From NCBI RefSeq assembly GCF_013342145.1, contig NZ_JABUQZ010000001.1, positions 3,224,001 through 3,288,000 on the forward strand: 64,000 bases of DNA, written 5' to 3'. Below, piece by piece: positions 35,693 to 44,800 of this stretch (positions are counted from its first letter, which is position 1; the number at the start of each line of letters is the position of its first letter). The DNA is from Haloterrigena gelatinilytica. GTDB taxonomy: Archaea; Halobacteriota; Halobacteria; Halobacteriales; Natrialbaceae. Position numbers and translations under genes: made by a program. The notes below the pieces were generated by a model. The model searched no databases. It had not been told where the DNA came from and saw nothing but the letters and a program-made list of their open reading frames with translations.

Positions 35693-36675
35693 CGGGCCAC
35701 CTCCGACTCCGACGCGGTCGCCGGAGCAGCCTCGGTCTCGGTCGCTGTCTCGCGTTCGTCACCGTTCGTCAGCGCCGTGAACAGCGTCTCGAGCGAGACG
35801 TCCTCGATCCGCACGTCCTCGATCGTTGCTCCCGCACCGTCGAGCGCGACCACGAGATCCGCTTTCGCGGCCGAATCGGTGACCGTACACTCGAGGGCGT
35901 GATCGGACGCGACGACGTCGGTGATCCCGGCGACCGACGCGGCGGTCTCGCGCAGGCCCGCGGCCGCCTCGACGAGGGTCAGTTCCATCGCCGCGCCGCC
36001 GCCGATCTCCTCGCGGAGCCCCTCGATGGTGTCGACGGCGACGAGTTCGCCGTCGTTCAACACGCCGACGCGGTCGCAGACCGCCTCGACGTGCTGGAGG
36101 ATGTGACTCGAGAAGAAGACGGTCGTTCCGCGCTCGGCCTCCGCGCGAACCAGGTCCTGCATCTCCCGGATACCGTGGGGGTCGAGCCCGCTCGAGGGCT
36201 CGTCCATGATCAGCAGATCGGGGTCGCCGACGAGGGCCATCCCGGTCGCGAGTCGCTGGCACATCCCCTTGGAGTAGTCGCCCGCGGGTCGATCGGCGTC
36301 GTCGGCCGAGAGGCCCACGCGCTCGATGATCGCGTCGGGATCGTCGTCGGCGCCCTTGGTCTCGATCGCGAACTCGACGTGCCGGCGCCCCGAGAGGCGC
36401 GGGTAGATGTCGAATCCCTCGGGGAGGACACCGACCCGGGGGCTGATCGCGTCGGTCTCGGTCTGTGCGTCGTAGCCGAGCACCGTCGCCGAGCCCGCGG
36501 ACGGGCGGGTGAAATCGAGCAACATGTTGATCGTCGTCGACTTCCCGGCGCCGTTGGGCCCCAGAAAACCGAACACCTCTCCCTCCTCGACCGAGAGGTC
36601 GAGGTCGTCGACGGCGACGAGATCGTCGTACGTTTTCGTCAGACTGGACGTCTCTATCGCGGTCAGACACCGCAT
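35689..36675 (-). CDS. ABC transporter ATP-binding protein
   Basis: A 328-residue ATPase with Walker A GPNGAGKST, signature YSKGMCQRL, Walker B LLIMDEPSSGLDPHG and H-loop FSSHIL. The C-terminal accessory domain and a Thr/Glu/Ala tail follow. I start it at the ATG at 36675 (MRCLTAIETSSLTKTYDD); the same frame is open for a further 1.7 kb upstream only because it is antisense to the cysteine desulfurase gene. Forms an exporter with the following permease; substrate unknown. Confidence 0.92.
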   Translation of the reverse strand: MRCLTAIETSSLTKTYDDLVAVDDLDLSVEEGEVFGFLGPNGAGKSTTINMLLDFTRPSAGSATVLGYDAQTETDAISPRVGVLPEGFDIYPRLSGRRHVEFAIETKGADDDPDAIIERVGLSADDADRPAGDYSKGMCQRLATGMALVGDPDLLIMDEPSSGLDPHGIREMQDLVRAEAERGTTVFFSSHILQHVEAVCDRVGVLNDGELVAVDTIEGLREEIGGGAAMELTLVEAAAGLRETAASVAGITDVVASDHALECTVTDSAAKADLVVALDGAGATIEDVRIEDVSLETLFTALTNGDERETATETEAAPATASESEVAR

Positions 36676-37086
36676 TCGAGACGCACGAGTCACATAATCG
36701 CTGGGCCGCGGCTTCACGACCGGAGACTCCGACGGCATCGAACGCCCGCCACGGAATGCCCTCCGCAGAACGACCGTTCGAGACCGACTACGCCCGCAAT
36801 CGGAGACTCGAGTCGGCGTTCCAACAGAATCCCAAAACAGTTTGGGAACATCGATATGTCGATCGAAAGAGAACACGAAGATGGCAGGGCGGGATACTGG
36901 ACGATTCGACAACATCCCTGCCGAGGCACCCACCCACCGACCCACCATTCCCAAACCACTCCCCACCACTCCGTCCACTATCCACCGCTTCCCGCATCCC
37001 GTTTTTCGCGCATCGTCCGTCGCAGACGACGGCTTCGAGTGCCTCGACCGAAGGAGTGTTTTGTCTGGGGTTCCTCCGGGTAGACA
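36676..37086. other. Gene-free divergent region with hairpin and C-rich tract
   Basis: About 410 bases between the ABC ATPase and cysteine desulfurase starts. It holds a perfect inverted repeat TCCCAAA-ACAG-TTTGGGA at 36830-36847, and a tract from about 36928 to 37000 that is almost free of G and rich in CCACC and CCCA units. No convincing gene. The tract is unlike the surrounding sequence in base skew. Confidence 0.6.
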
Positions 37087-38331
37087 ATGAGTCAACAGAA
37101 CCTCGAGTCGCTCGACGTCGGAGCGATTCGCGACGAGTTCCCCATCCTCGAGCGCGAGTTCGACGGCCAGCAGGTCGTCTACCTCGACAACGCGGCGACG
37201 ACCCAGACCCCCGACCCGGTCGTCGACGCGATGAGCGACTACTACCGCGAGTCCAACGCGAACATCCACCGGGGGATCCACCACCTCAGCCAGGAGGCCT
37301 CCATCATGTACGAGGAGGCCCACGACCGCGTCGCCGAGTTCATCAACGCCGACGGCCGCGAGGAGGTTATCTTCACCAAGAACACGACCGAGAGCGAGAA
37401 CCTCGTCGCCTACGCGTGGGGCCTGAACGAACTCGGCCCCGGTGATCGGGTCGTCCTCACGGAGATGGAACACCACGCCTCGCTGGTCACGTGGCAACAG
37501 ATCGGCGAGAAGACCGGCGCCGACGTCGAGTACATCCGCATCGACGATGACGGCCGTCTGGACATGGACCACGCCCGCGAACTCATCGACGACGATACCG
37601 CCATCGTCTCCGCGGTCCACGTCTCGAACACGCTGGGGACGGTCAATCCCGTCTCCGAACTCACTGATCTCGCCCACGAACACGGGGCGCTCTCCTTCAT
37701 CGACGGCGCGCAGGCGGTCCCCAACCGCCCCGTCGACGTCGAGGCCATCGACGCCGACTTCTACGCCTTCTCCGGTCACAAGATGGCCGGCCCCACCGGG
37801 ATCGGCGTCCTCTACGGCAAGCAGCACCTCCTCGAGGAGATGGAGCCGTACCTCTACGGCGGCGGCATGATCCGGAAGGTCACCTACGAGGAGTCCACGT
37901 GGGGCGACCTCCCCTGGAAGTTCGAGCCCGGCACGCCCCAGATCGCCGAGGCCGTCGGTCTCGAGGCCGCCATCGACTGGCTCGAGGACATCGGCATGGA
38001 GCGCATCCAGACCCACGAGGAGGAGATCGCCCGCTACGCCTACGAGCAACTCGAGAGCGAGGACGACGTCGAGATCTACGGCCCCGAGCCGGGCCCCGAC
38101 CGCGGCGGCCTCGTCAGCTTCAACGTCGAGGGCGTCCACGCCCACGACCTTGCCTCGATCATGAACGACCACACGATCGCGGTCCGGGCCGGCGACCACT
38201 GTACCCAGCCGCTCCACGACAAGCTCGGCGTGCCGGCCTCGACTCGAGCGTCGTTCTACGTCTACAACACGCGCGAGGAGGTCGACAAGCTGGTCGCGGC
38301 GCTCGAGGACGCTCGCGAGCTGTTCGCGTAA
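37087..38331 (+). CDS. sufS: Cysteine desulfurase (SufS type)
   Basis: Removes sulfur from cysteine for Fe-S cluster and other sulfur chemistry. The 414-residue PLP enzyme has YLDNAATTQTP near the N-terminus, the PLP lysine Lys232 in FSGHKMAGPTG, and the catalytic Cys in RAGDHCTQPLH, which is the group II (SufS-like) active-site form. It is likely to work with the scaffold protein encoded at 41.4 kb, although they are not in one operon. Confidence 0.94.
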   Translation: MSQQNLESLDVGAIRDEFPILEREFDGQQVVYLDNAATTQTPDPVVDAMSDYYRESNANIHRGIHHLSQEASIMYEEAHDRVAEFINADGREEVIFTKNTTESENLVAYAWGLNELGPGDRVVLTEMEHHASLVTWQQIGEKTGADVEYIRIDDDGRLDMDHARELIDDDTAIVSAVHVSNTLGTVNPVSELTDLAHEHGALSFIDGAQAVPNRPVDVEAIDADFYAFSGHKMAGPTGIGVLYGKQHLLEEMEPYLYGGGMIRKVTYEESTWGDLPWKFEPGTPQIAEAVGLEAAIDWLEDIGMERIQTHEEEIARYAYEQLESEDDVEIYGPEPGPDRGGLVSFNVEGVHAHDLASIMNDHTIAVRAGDHCTQPLHDKLGVPASTRASFYVYNTREEVDKLVAALEDARELFA

Positions 38332-38454
38332 TCGGTTCTCAGTCCCCGCGATATCGTCCACGATTTCGGTTTCGCGTCTTCTACTACCCACTCGAGGAGC
38401 CGAGGCCCTCGAACAACCGCGCGAGCTATCGCCGTCGGCGACCTAGACGCGGCG

Positions 38455-39009
38455 ATGACCCGCGGGACCGTCACGCTGTACATCGCCGCCAGTCTGGACG
38501 GGTTCATCGCGACCGAAGACGGCGGCGTCGAGTGGCTCGAGGAGTACGCGAGCGACGACGAGAGCGAAGACGACGGGAGTTTCGAGGCGTTCTTTGCCGG
38601 CGTCGACTGCCTCGTCATGGGCTCGCGGACGTACGAACAGATCCTGTCGTTCGACGAGTGGCCCTACGGCGAGAGACCGACGTTCGTCGTCACGAGCCGG
38701 GACCTCCCGCTCGCGACCGACCGCGTCGAACTGGTCGCCGGCGATCTCCGCGAGTCGGTCGACGGGCTCGAGGAACGGTACGACCGCATCTGGCTCGTCG
38801 GCGGCGCGGCGCTCGCGCAGTCGTTTCTTCGGGAGAGACTCGTCGACGAGATCCGGCTGACGGTCGTTCCGGTGTTGCTCGGCGGCGGTATCCGCCTCTT
38901 CGGCGATGACGGTACGGAACGCGCCCTCGAGACGGTCGAGTGTACGTCGTTCGAGAGCGGACTCGTCGAACTTCGATACGACGCGTCCGGGTGCACTCCG
39001 TCGATTTGA
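38455..39009 (+). CDS. Dihydrofolate reductase-like (RibD C-terminal) protein
   Basis: A 184-residue protein of the DHFR/RibD_C superfamily, with LYIAASLDGFIATEDGGVEW at the N-terminus, DCLVMGSRTYEQIL in the middle, IWLVGGAALAQSFL for NADPH binding, and VPVLLGGGIRLF near the C-terminus. It probably reduces a pterin- or flavin-related substrate with NADPH. The true substrate is not evident. Confidence 0.87.
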   Translation: MTRGTVTLYIAASLDGFIATEDGGVEWLEEYASDDESEDDGSFEAFFAGVDCLVMGSRTYEQILSFDEWPYGERPTFVVTSRDLPLATDRVELVAGDLRESVDGLEERYDRIWLVGGAALAQSFLRERLVDEIRLTVVPVLLGGGIRLFGDDGTERALETVECTSFESGLVELRYDASGCTPSI

Positions 39010-39051
39010 CCCGGTTGAACCGCGATCCGGCGAAGGTATTAGTCGACTCGC

Positions 39052-39522
39052 GTGGGTGCCACGAGCACGAGCAGCGTGACGGTCGTACTTCGGCGGGCCG
39101 ACGAGAGCGACCTCCCGTACGTCGAGCGCCTGCTGTCGGACGAGGAGTTGCCGTCGGCGGACGTCCGGTCGTCGCCTGCGCGGTTCTACGTCGGCTATGA
39201 CGGAGACGAGCGAATCGGTATCGGCGGCCTCGAGCGCTACGGCACCGACGGGCTGCTCCGCTCGATCGTCGTCGAGCGATCGGCGCGAGGCAACGGGTAC
39301 GGCGCGGCCCTCTGTGCGGCGCTGGAGCGGCGGGCTCGAGCCGCCGGCGTCGAAACGCTGTACCTACTGACGACGACCGCGGCCGAGTTCTTCGCGACTC
39401 GAGGCTACGAGTACGTCGAACGGGCCGACGCGCCGCCCGCGATTCGGGAGACGGCCGAGTTCGACGACCTCTGTCCCGCGTCGGCCGCGTGTCTACGGAC
39501 GTCCGTGCTCGAGGGAGCGTGA
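39052..39522 (+). CDS. GNAT acetyltransferase
   Basis: A 156-residue GNAT protein beginning with a GTG at 39052. It has LRRADESDLPYVERLL at the N-terminus, the acetyl-CoA loop VERSARGNGYGAALCAALER, and the YLLTTTAAEFFATRGYEYVE signature. The latter half resembles ArsN2-type acetyltransferases linked to arsenic resistance, but no ars genes are nearby. Substrate unknown. Confidence 0.82.
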   Translation: MGATSTSSVTVVLRRADESDLPYVERLLSDEELPSADVRSSPARFYVGYDGDERIGIGGLERYGTDGLLRSIVVERSARGNGYGAALCAALERRARAAGVETLYLLTTTAAEFFATRGYEYVERADAPPAIRETAEFDDLCPASAACLRTSVLEGA

Positions 39523-39572
39523 CCGGACCCGGACACGGGTGTGACGCGACGGAATCCGTCCGACGAAACCGG

Positions 39573-39974
39573 TCAGGGCGATCGCGTCCGGTTCGCTAGA
39601 TTCGACCGACGGTCGATCGCCGTCTCGAGAGCGGCGCCGAGGAGAACGCCGACGAGCACCTGCCCGTACACGACGTACGGCAGGGGATCGTGTAACGTGA
39701 AAAACGCAGTCAAGACCGCCATCCAGCAGACGTAGGCGAGGACGCCGCCGATAGCGAGGTTCGACAGTCGCAGCCCGGCGACCGCCGTTAGCGAAAAGCC
39801 GACGACCCCCGTTCCGAGCATCGCCAACGCCAGGATCGCCGCGTCCCCGCTCGCGGCCTCGGGGAGGTACAGGAACCACTTCCAGGCGTCGCCGCCCCGC
39901 CACGGCCACGCGACGTAGCCGACGACGGAAAGCAGTATCGCGCTCGTGACGATTTCCTGCGGTCGTCGTCCCAT
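39573..39974 (-). CDS. Four-helix membrane protein of unknown function
   Basis: A 133-residue hydrophobic protein with about four membrane segments (ILLSVVGYVAWPW, ILALAMLGTGVVGFSLTAVA, IGGVLAYVCWMAVLTAFF, VVYGQVLVGVLLGAALETAI) and a basic C-terminus. No known family. A GTATAAAAC box near 39991-39999 lies about 20-25 nt upstream of the ATG. Confidence 0.72.
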   Translation of the reverse strand: MGRRPQEIVTSAILLSVVGYVAWPWRGGDAWKWFLYLPEAASGDAAILALAMLGTGVVGFSLTAVAGLRLSNLAIGGVLAYVCWMAVLTAFFTLHDPLPYVVYGQVLVGVLLGAALETAIDRRSNLANRTRSP

Positions 39975-40189
39975 AGTTACTCCTCTGACGATCGAGTATA
40001 AAACGATCTAGTAGTATCTGGTTGATATTTACGACGGGCCGAACCGACGCGAGTTCCGACCGAGCGCGCTCGCGGTAGTAGTCTGCAATCGGTCGCTCCG
40101 ATCGGCGTCGCCGCGAACCCGACCGCGGAGTGGCGACCTCGACCGCTCGAGGACGGCGCGTTTATTTCCCTTCGGAAAAAGCGACGGCT

Positions 40190-40825
40190 ATGCTCGAGGC
40201 AGTCCGAACCCGCGCGCGCAGCTATTTCCAGGCGGCCCCGCCGGCCCACGACTGGCACCACGTCCGACGCGTCGAGACACTCGCCGAGACGCTGATCGAC
40301 CGCCATCCGAGCGACGGAATCGACGAGCGGGTCGTGCGCCTCGCCGTCTCCCTCCACGATATCGGCCGCGAGAGGGAGGACGCCGGCGAGATCGACGACC
40401 ACGCGGTGTGGGGCGCCCGCGAGTCGCGTCGCATCTTCGAGGACGTCGGCGCCGATCCGGCGACGATCGATGCCGTCGCCCACTGCGTGCGCGCCCACCG
40501 CTATTCGAACGCCGTCGAACCCGAGACCCTCGAGGCCGAGATCGTCAGCGACGCGGACGACCTCGACGCGCTCGGGGCGGTCGGGATCGCGCGCACGTTC
40601 AGTTACGGCGGCGCGCTGGGCCAGGAGATCCACGATCCCGCGGTGCCGGTCGCCGACGACGAGACCGCATCGGGCGCCACGCAGTACAACCACCTCCACA
40701 AGAAGATCCTCGAGCTCCCGGAGCGGATGTACACCGACGTCGGTCGCGAACTCGCCGAGCGGCGCGCGGCGTTCGTCCGCGAGTACGTCGCGCAGTTCGA
40801 CGCCGAACTGACCGGCGAGCGCTGA
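40190..40825 (+). CDS. HD-domain phosphohydrolase
   Basis: A 211-residue HD superfamily protein. Metal ligands are in APPAHDWHHVRRVE (first His), LAVSLHDIGRERED (the HD pair), and the later HCVRAHR and SDADDLDALG. Relatives hydrolyse nucleotides or cyclic nucleotides; the substrate is unknown. A TTTATTT box at 40161-40167, about 25 nt before the ATG, supports the chosen start. Confidence 0.9.
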   Translation: MLEAVRTRARSYFQAAPPAHDWHHVRRVETLAETLIDRHPSDGIDERVVRLAVSLHDIGREREDAGEIDDHAVWGARESRRIFEDVGADPATIDAVAHCVRAHRYSNAVEPETLEAEIVSDADDLDALGAVGIARTFSYGGALGQEIHDPAVPVADDETASGATQYNHLHKKILELPERMYTDVGRELAERRAAFVREYVAQFDAELTGER

Positions 40826-40933
40826 TTCGATCCGAGCCGATCGATCCTCGAGCCATCAATTCTGAAACAACAACAAACTCGCGTAGGGTTTTTGGTGATC
40901 GCTCCGGTACTAGTCCCTGCCGAGGTGAGAACG

Positions 40934-41182
40934 ATGCAAGAGAGTACGCTCGGTCGTCCCGGACGGGATCCCTTCGAGACCCTGGTCGATGTTCTCGCCG
41001 AGGCCAGCCGGTACGACCTCCTCCTGGGGGTCGTCCCGGTCGCGTTTACGGTTGCGCTGGTCGCGGCACACGTTCTGCGCCTGCCGGTAGTGCACGCGAT
41101 GTTCGTCGCGGCGACTATCGGCGCGCTCGTGGTCATCGATGCCTGCTACCTCAATCCCCCCGTCGACCAGGGATCGCCGTAG
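40934..41182 (+). CDS. Small membrane protein of unknown function
   Basis: An 82-residue protein with two hydrophobic segments (LLLGVVPVAFTVALVAAHVL and VVHAMFVAATIGALVVIDAC) after a short hydrophilic N-terminus. The ATG at 40934 (MQESTLGRPGRDPFETLVDV) is preferred over a GTG 14 codons upstream. No family is recognised. Confidence 0.68.
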   Translation: MQESTLGRPGRDPFETLVDVLAEASRYDLLLGVVPVAFTVALVAAHVLRLPVVHAMFVAATIGALVVIDACYLNPPVDQGSP

Positions 41183-41364
41183 CGGTATCGACCGCCAACC
41201 GTTTCCCGCGGTCGATGGGCCGCGTCGAGGGAGAACTGTACCGACGCCAGCGACGCGTCCGCCGAGTAGCGCCCGTTTGTGACCGCAGTCGGACCGCTCG
41301 CGATACCGGAGCAGCGTCGGCCCCGGAACCCTTTTACAACTCTCGCGTCTATTCGGGACTACCA

Positions 41365-41784
41365 ATGGGACTGGGCTCGGATATGTACCGACAGCAGATC
41401 CTCGACCACTACAAGAACCCCCGTAACTACGGGGAGCTCGAGGATCCGACGTTCACCCATATCGGCGAGAACCCGATGTGTGGCGACGAGATTCGCATGG
41501 ACGTCAAGCTCGGCGACGACGAGGAGACGATCGAGCACGTCGCGTTCAAGGGCGACGGCTGTGCGATCAGCCAGGCCTCCGCGAGCATGCTCTCGAAGGA
41601 GCTCCGCGGGAAGACCCTCGAGGAGCTCCAGGAGATGAACCGCGACGACGTCATCGACATGCTCGGTGTCGACATCTCGCCGATGCGGGTCAAATGTGCT
41701 GTTCTGGCGGAGAAGGTCGCCCAGGACGGTGCGGAGATCTACCAGGGCGAACTCGACGTCGAGAAGACGACGACCGAGGACTGA
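41365..41784 (+). CDS. sufU: IscU/SufU-type iron-sulfur scaffold protein
   Basis: A 139-residue U-type scaffold or sulfur-transfer protein. It starts MGLGSDMYRQQILDHYKNPR and carries the three ligand Cys residues at 39 (NPMCGDEI, with Asp41), 66 (GDGCAISQAS) and 111 (RVKCAVLAEK). The insert between the second and third Cys fits SufU. It probably accepts sulfur from the SufS at 37 kb. A CTTTTAC box about 33 nt before the ATG fits a promoter. Confidence 0.92.
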   Translation: MGLGSDMYRQQILDHYKNPRNYGELEDPTFTHIGENPMCGDEIRMDVKLGDDEETIEHVAFKGDGCAISQASASMLSKELRGKTLEELQEMNRDDVIDMLGVDISPMRVKCAVLAEKVAQDGAEIYQGELDVEKTTTED

Positions 41785-42081
41785 GCGGCTTTCGGCGGCA
41801 GCATCGCGCGGTACCGGCTGACCGATCGACGGAGCCGAGGCCTCGAAACTCGACGGTCCCGACGTCCCTTTTTCGTTCGCGGTCAATTCCGCCGTCCGCG
41901 CTCGATTCCAAGCGTTCGTTCGACATCGCGTTCCTCGTCGGGTCACCGGCCGTCGTCTCGATCGCCGCCCCGGGCGGCTAAGCGCGACGATCTACAGTCA
42001 AACATAGGACACTGTTTAGCACGGGGTTCGGTCCGTACGCCACATATACGAGTTCACGGTCGAGTCGTGGAATGACGGAGT

Positions 42082-42846
42082 ATGGCCTCGCAGCCACCGC
42101 TCGAGATCGACGCACAGTACGCCGACGGGCTGATCCCGTCTCGAGGACAGCTCCCGCAGGAGCCCGAACCGGCCAACTACGTCGTCATCGACGTGACCCA
42201 CTACTCGACGACCGTGCTGGAACTGTTCGCCGCCGGCGCCGAGTGCGTTCACGTGCCCGAGGAACGCGGCGACGAGTTCGCGTTCCGGAAGGACCACCCG
42301 GACGCGAAGATCGGCGGCGGCAGCACCGACGACTACACGCCGACGGAGGGGTACGACTTCTTCAACTCGCCCAGCTACGTCCACGAGGTCGACGTCGAGG
42401 GTCGACCGACCGCGATCACGTCGACGAACGGCGGCGCCGCGGTCACCGACCTGCGCAAGCGCGGCGGCGACGACGTCGACGTCTACATCGGCGCGACGGC
42501 GAACGCGGCCGCCGTCGCCGACCACCTGCGCGGCGACGACAAACCGACCGTCCCGGTCGCCGCGGGGTCGGAGCTGAAGCCGTCGCCGGAGGACACCGTC
42601 GGGGCCGTGCTCGTCCGGCGCTATCTCGACGGGAACCCGCCGAGCGAGGCGGAGCTCGCCGCCTACCAGGAGATCATCGAGGCCGGCAAGCTGGCGAAGT
42701 GCGTCGACAAGGCCGACATCCGCGTTCGCGACCTGCTCGAGTACAGCAAGCGGATCGACGTCCACACCGCGGTGCCGAAGCTGGAAGGACAGCGCCTCGT
42801 CGACGTGGCCGGCGACGAGGAGGAGCGGAATGCGCCGTCGGCCTGA
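42082..42846 (+). CDS. comB: 2-phosphosulfolactate phosphatase-family protein
   Basis: A 254-residue ComB-family protein: DVTHYSTTVLELFAAGAECV near the N-terminus, TAITSTNGGAAVTDLRKRGG in the middle, YIGATANAAAVADHL and AAGSELKPSPEDTVGAVLV later. ComB dephosphorylates 2-phosphosulfolactate in coenzyme M synthesis; the substrate in a non-methanogen is uncertain. It overlaps a decayed PHP-type gene by 17 nt downstream. Confidence 0.88.
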   Translation: MASQPPLEIDAQYADGLIPSRGQLPQEPEPANYVVIDVTHYSTTVLELFAAGAECVHVPEERGDEFAFRKDHPDAKIGGGSTDDYTPTEGYDFFNSPSYVHEVDVEGRPTAITSTNGGAAVTDLRKRGGDDVDVYIGATANAAAVADHLRGDDKPTVPVAAGSELKPSPEDTVGAVLVRRYLDGNPPSEAELAAYQEIIEAGKLAKCVDKADIRVRDLLEYSKRIDVHTAVPKLEGQRLVDVAGDEEERNAPSA

Positions 42847-43045
42847 GGGCGCCGGCGGGTCGGACTGCGAGCGCGGCGACGACCCGGCCCCGCGGTACGA
42901 CCTCCACACGCACACGCGGTTTTCGGACGGCTCCGAGATGGCGTCGATGATCGAGGCCGCCGTCGCGATCGGTTCGATCCGGTCGAGACGTACGAGCGGC
43001 GCCGCCGCTGCGGTCGCGTCCGTAACGATGGGGAGCGTGTCCGTC
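42830..43045 (+). pseudogene. Remnant of a PHP-domain phosphoesterase
   Basis: The frame starts at an ATG overlapping the end of comB and encodes YDLHTHTRFSDGSEM, the first metal motif of PHP-domain histidinol-phosphatase-like enzymes, then stops making sense near 42970. A second fragment in another frame (about 42980-43045) reads FDPVETYERRRR, a pattern from the middle of the same family. The stretch between, normally carrying the second metal motif, is missing, so an internal deletion plus a shift broke the gene. It borders the 3' end of the siderophore operon. Confidence 0.6.
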
Positions 43046-43067
43046 TCCGAGCCGCGGACCGCTCAGG

Positions 43068-44797
43068 TCACCGGTCGGGGTCGACTTCGGACAGCGGGTT
43101 CGGCACGGTGCCGTGCTCGATGGCGTGGGGCCGCTCGGGGCGGTCGCCGTAACCGAAATCGACGATCCGGTTGCGGTTCAGCGTCAGTTTCGGGAGCGTC
43201 GGCTCGAGCAGGTCGAACAGCTCGAACCGATCCTCGAGTTCGGGGAACCGCTCGTGGTAGTCCTCGATCGCGGCCCGGACCTGCCCCCAGAACCGTTCCT
43301 CCGGGTAGTCGTGATGGCGGGCCAGCAGGTCCGGACGTCGTCGACGAAGTCCTTGACGGCGAGGCGCGACGGCCGGTCGTCCTCGAGGACGAGGATCGTG
43401 TTCTCGCCGTGGGGCGAGAAGGCGGTCCCGTACCGGTAGAGGTAGTGCAGCAGCGGCGGGAGCATCGTGGCGAACAGCTCGTCGAGCCACTCGGAGAGCT
43501 CGAGGTCGGAGCGGGCGACCAGCTTCGAGACGACCGGTTCGCCGTCCTCGACGTGTAGCAGCGACGAGAGGGTCATCGCCCGCTCGCCGTCGTCGATCAG
43601 GCCCGTGACGCTCTCGCGCCAGACGGTGCCAAGCAGTTCCTTGTACTGGTAGGCCGGGGCCTCGAGCGCGTCGAACGTCGGGTGATCGAAGTTCACGCCG
43701 GCGATCTCGCCGGGGAGGACGACCTCGCACTCGTCGCGCAGGAACGGGTCCGAGTCCCGAACGTCCTTGACGTACTCCGTGACCAGCGGGGCGGCCTCGG
43801 TGCGCTCGCCGGGGAGCCCGCGCCAGACTAACGTGTTGCTGATCATCATCGGGAGCTTCACGTTGTGCTTACCGGGCTCGTCGGCGTTGACGAACGTCCG
43901 GATCGACTGCATCGGCAGGTACTCGTCGGGACCCCGCCCCAGCGGCACGATGTCGTCCGTCGCGATCTGTTTGCCGAACAGCGGTACGACGGTGTTCTCC
44001 CACTGCCAGTCGTGAACCGGCAGGAAGCGGTAGTCGTCGGGGTCGAGCCCGCGGTCCTCGAGTTCCGCGCGGAACCGCCCGTAGTGGCTTCCGAGTTCCG
44101 ACTCGAGCAGCGACTCGTGGTCGAGTCCCTCGACGCTCACGAACTCGGCCGCCTCGCGAGAGACGGCACACCACGAGAGCCGGATCGACTCGGCGCGCTC
44201 GGGCGCGTAGTCGCGGTAGTCGTCGTACCCCCAGCCGACTCGGCCCTTGTTGAACGTGAGCCACGGGTGGCCGGTCATCTCGCCCTCGATCTCGGCGTAG
44301 GACATGTCGAGGACCGATTTCTCGGCGTCGGTCTCGTCGCCGTCCGCGGCGTCGATGTGGGCGTCCGCGAGCAGCGTGTTCGTGTACTCGCGGACGAGGT
44401 GGCTGGCCGTGATCGAGTCCATGTCGATCGTCGGCTCGATGTCGACGACGAACTCGAGAGGGTCGTCGGCGGGTTCGAACCCGTCGCCGGCGTCGCGCTC
44501 GATCGAATCGGCGCGAACGCCGAGGGTGTCCCAGAACCGCTCGACGGCGTCGAAGCGGTAGCGCGTTCCCTCGAGGTCGATCTCGTAGGTAGTCCACTCG
44601 CCGTCCGAGTCGTCATCGGCTCGGTCGCCGTCGACCGGTTCGGGTTCGATCAGATCCTCGTAGGTGAACTCCCGTAGGATCTTCGCGAGCAGCTCCTGCC
44701 CGACGTCGGCCCAGCGGTCCTCGGTCAGCACGTCGTCTAGCGTGTCGATACCGTCGAGTCCGTACTCCGTCTCGGTGTCGTGTCGTGGATTCTGCAT
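43068..44797 (-). pseudogene. rhbF: NIS siderophore synthetase (IucC/RhbF type), frameshifted
   Basis: The last gene of the siderophore operon. Residues 1 to about 490 read as a normal IucA/IucC synthetase, for example HPWLTFNKGRVGWGYDDYRD and FLPVHDWQWENTVVPLFGK. A one-base deletion near 43330 (after KDFVDDVR) shifts the frame; the correct C-terminus (LLARHHDYPEERFWGQ to SEVDPDR) continues in the next frame to 43068. If real, the protein loses about 85 C-terminal residues. It starts 3 nt after rhbE stops. The predicted role is the second citrate-hydroxamate condensation. Confidence 0.85.
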
Positions 44798-44800
44798 GGG

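Noticed and set aside
35689-38391. A single 900-residue reading frame spanning the ABC ATPase and the region of the desulfurase
   Set aside because: Only the part from 36675 down matches an ATPase; the upstream part is antisense to the intact sufS gene and reflects G+C-driven open frames.
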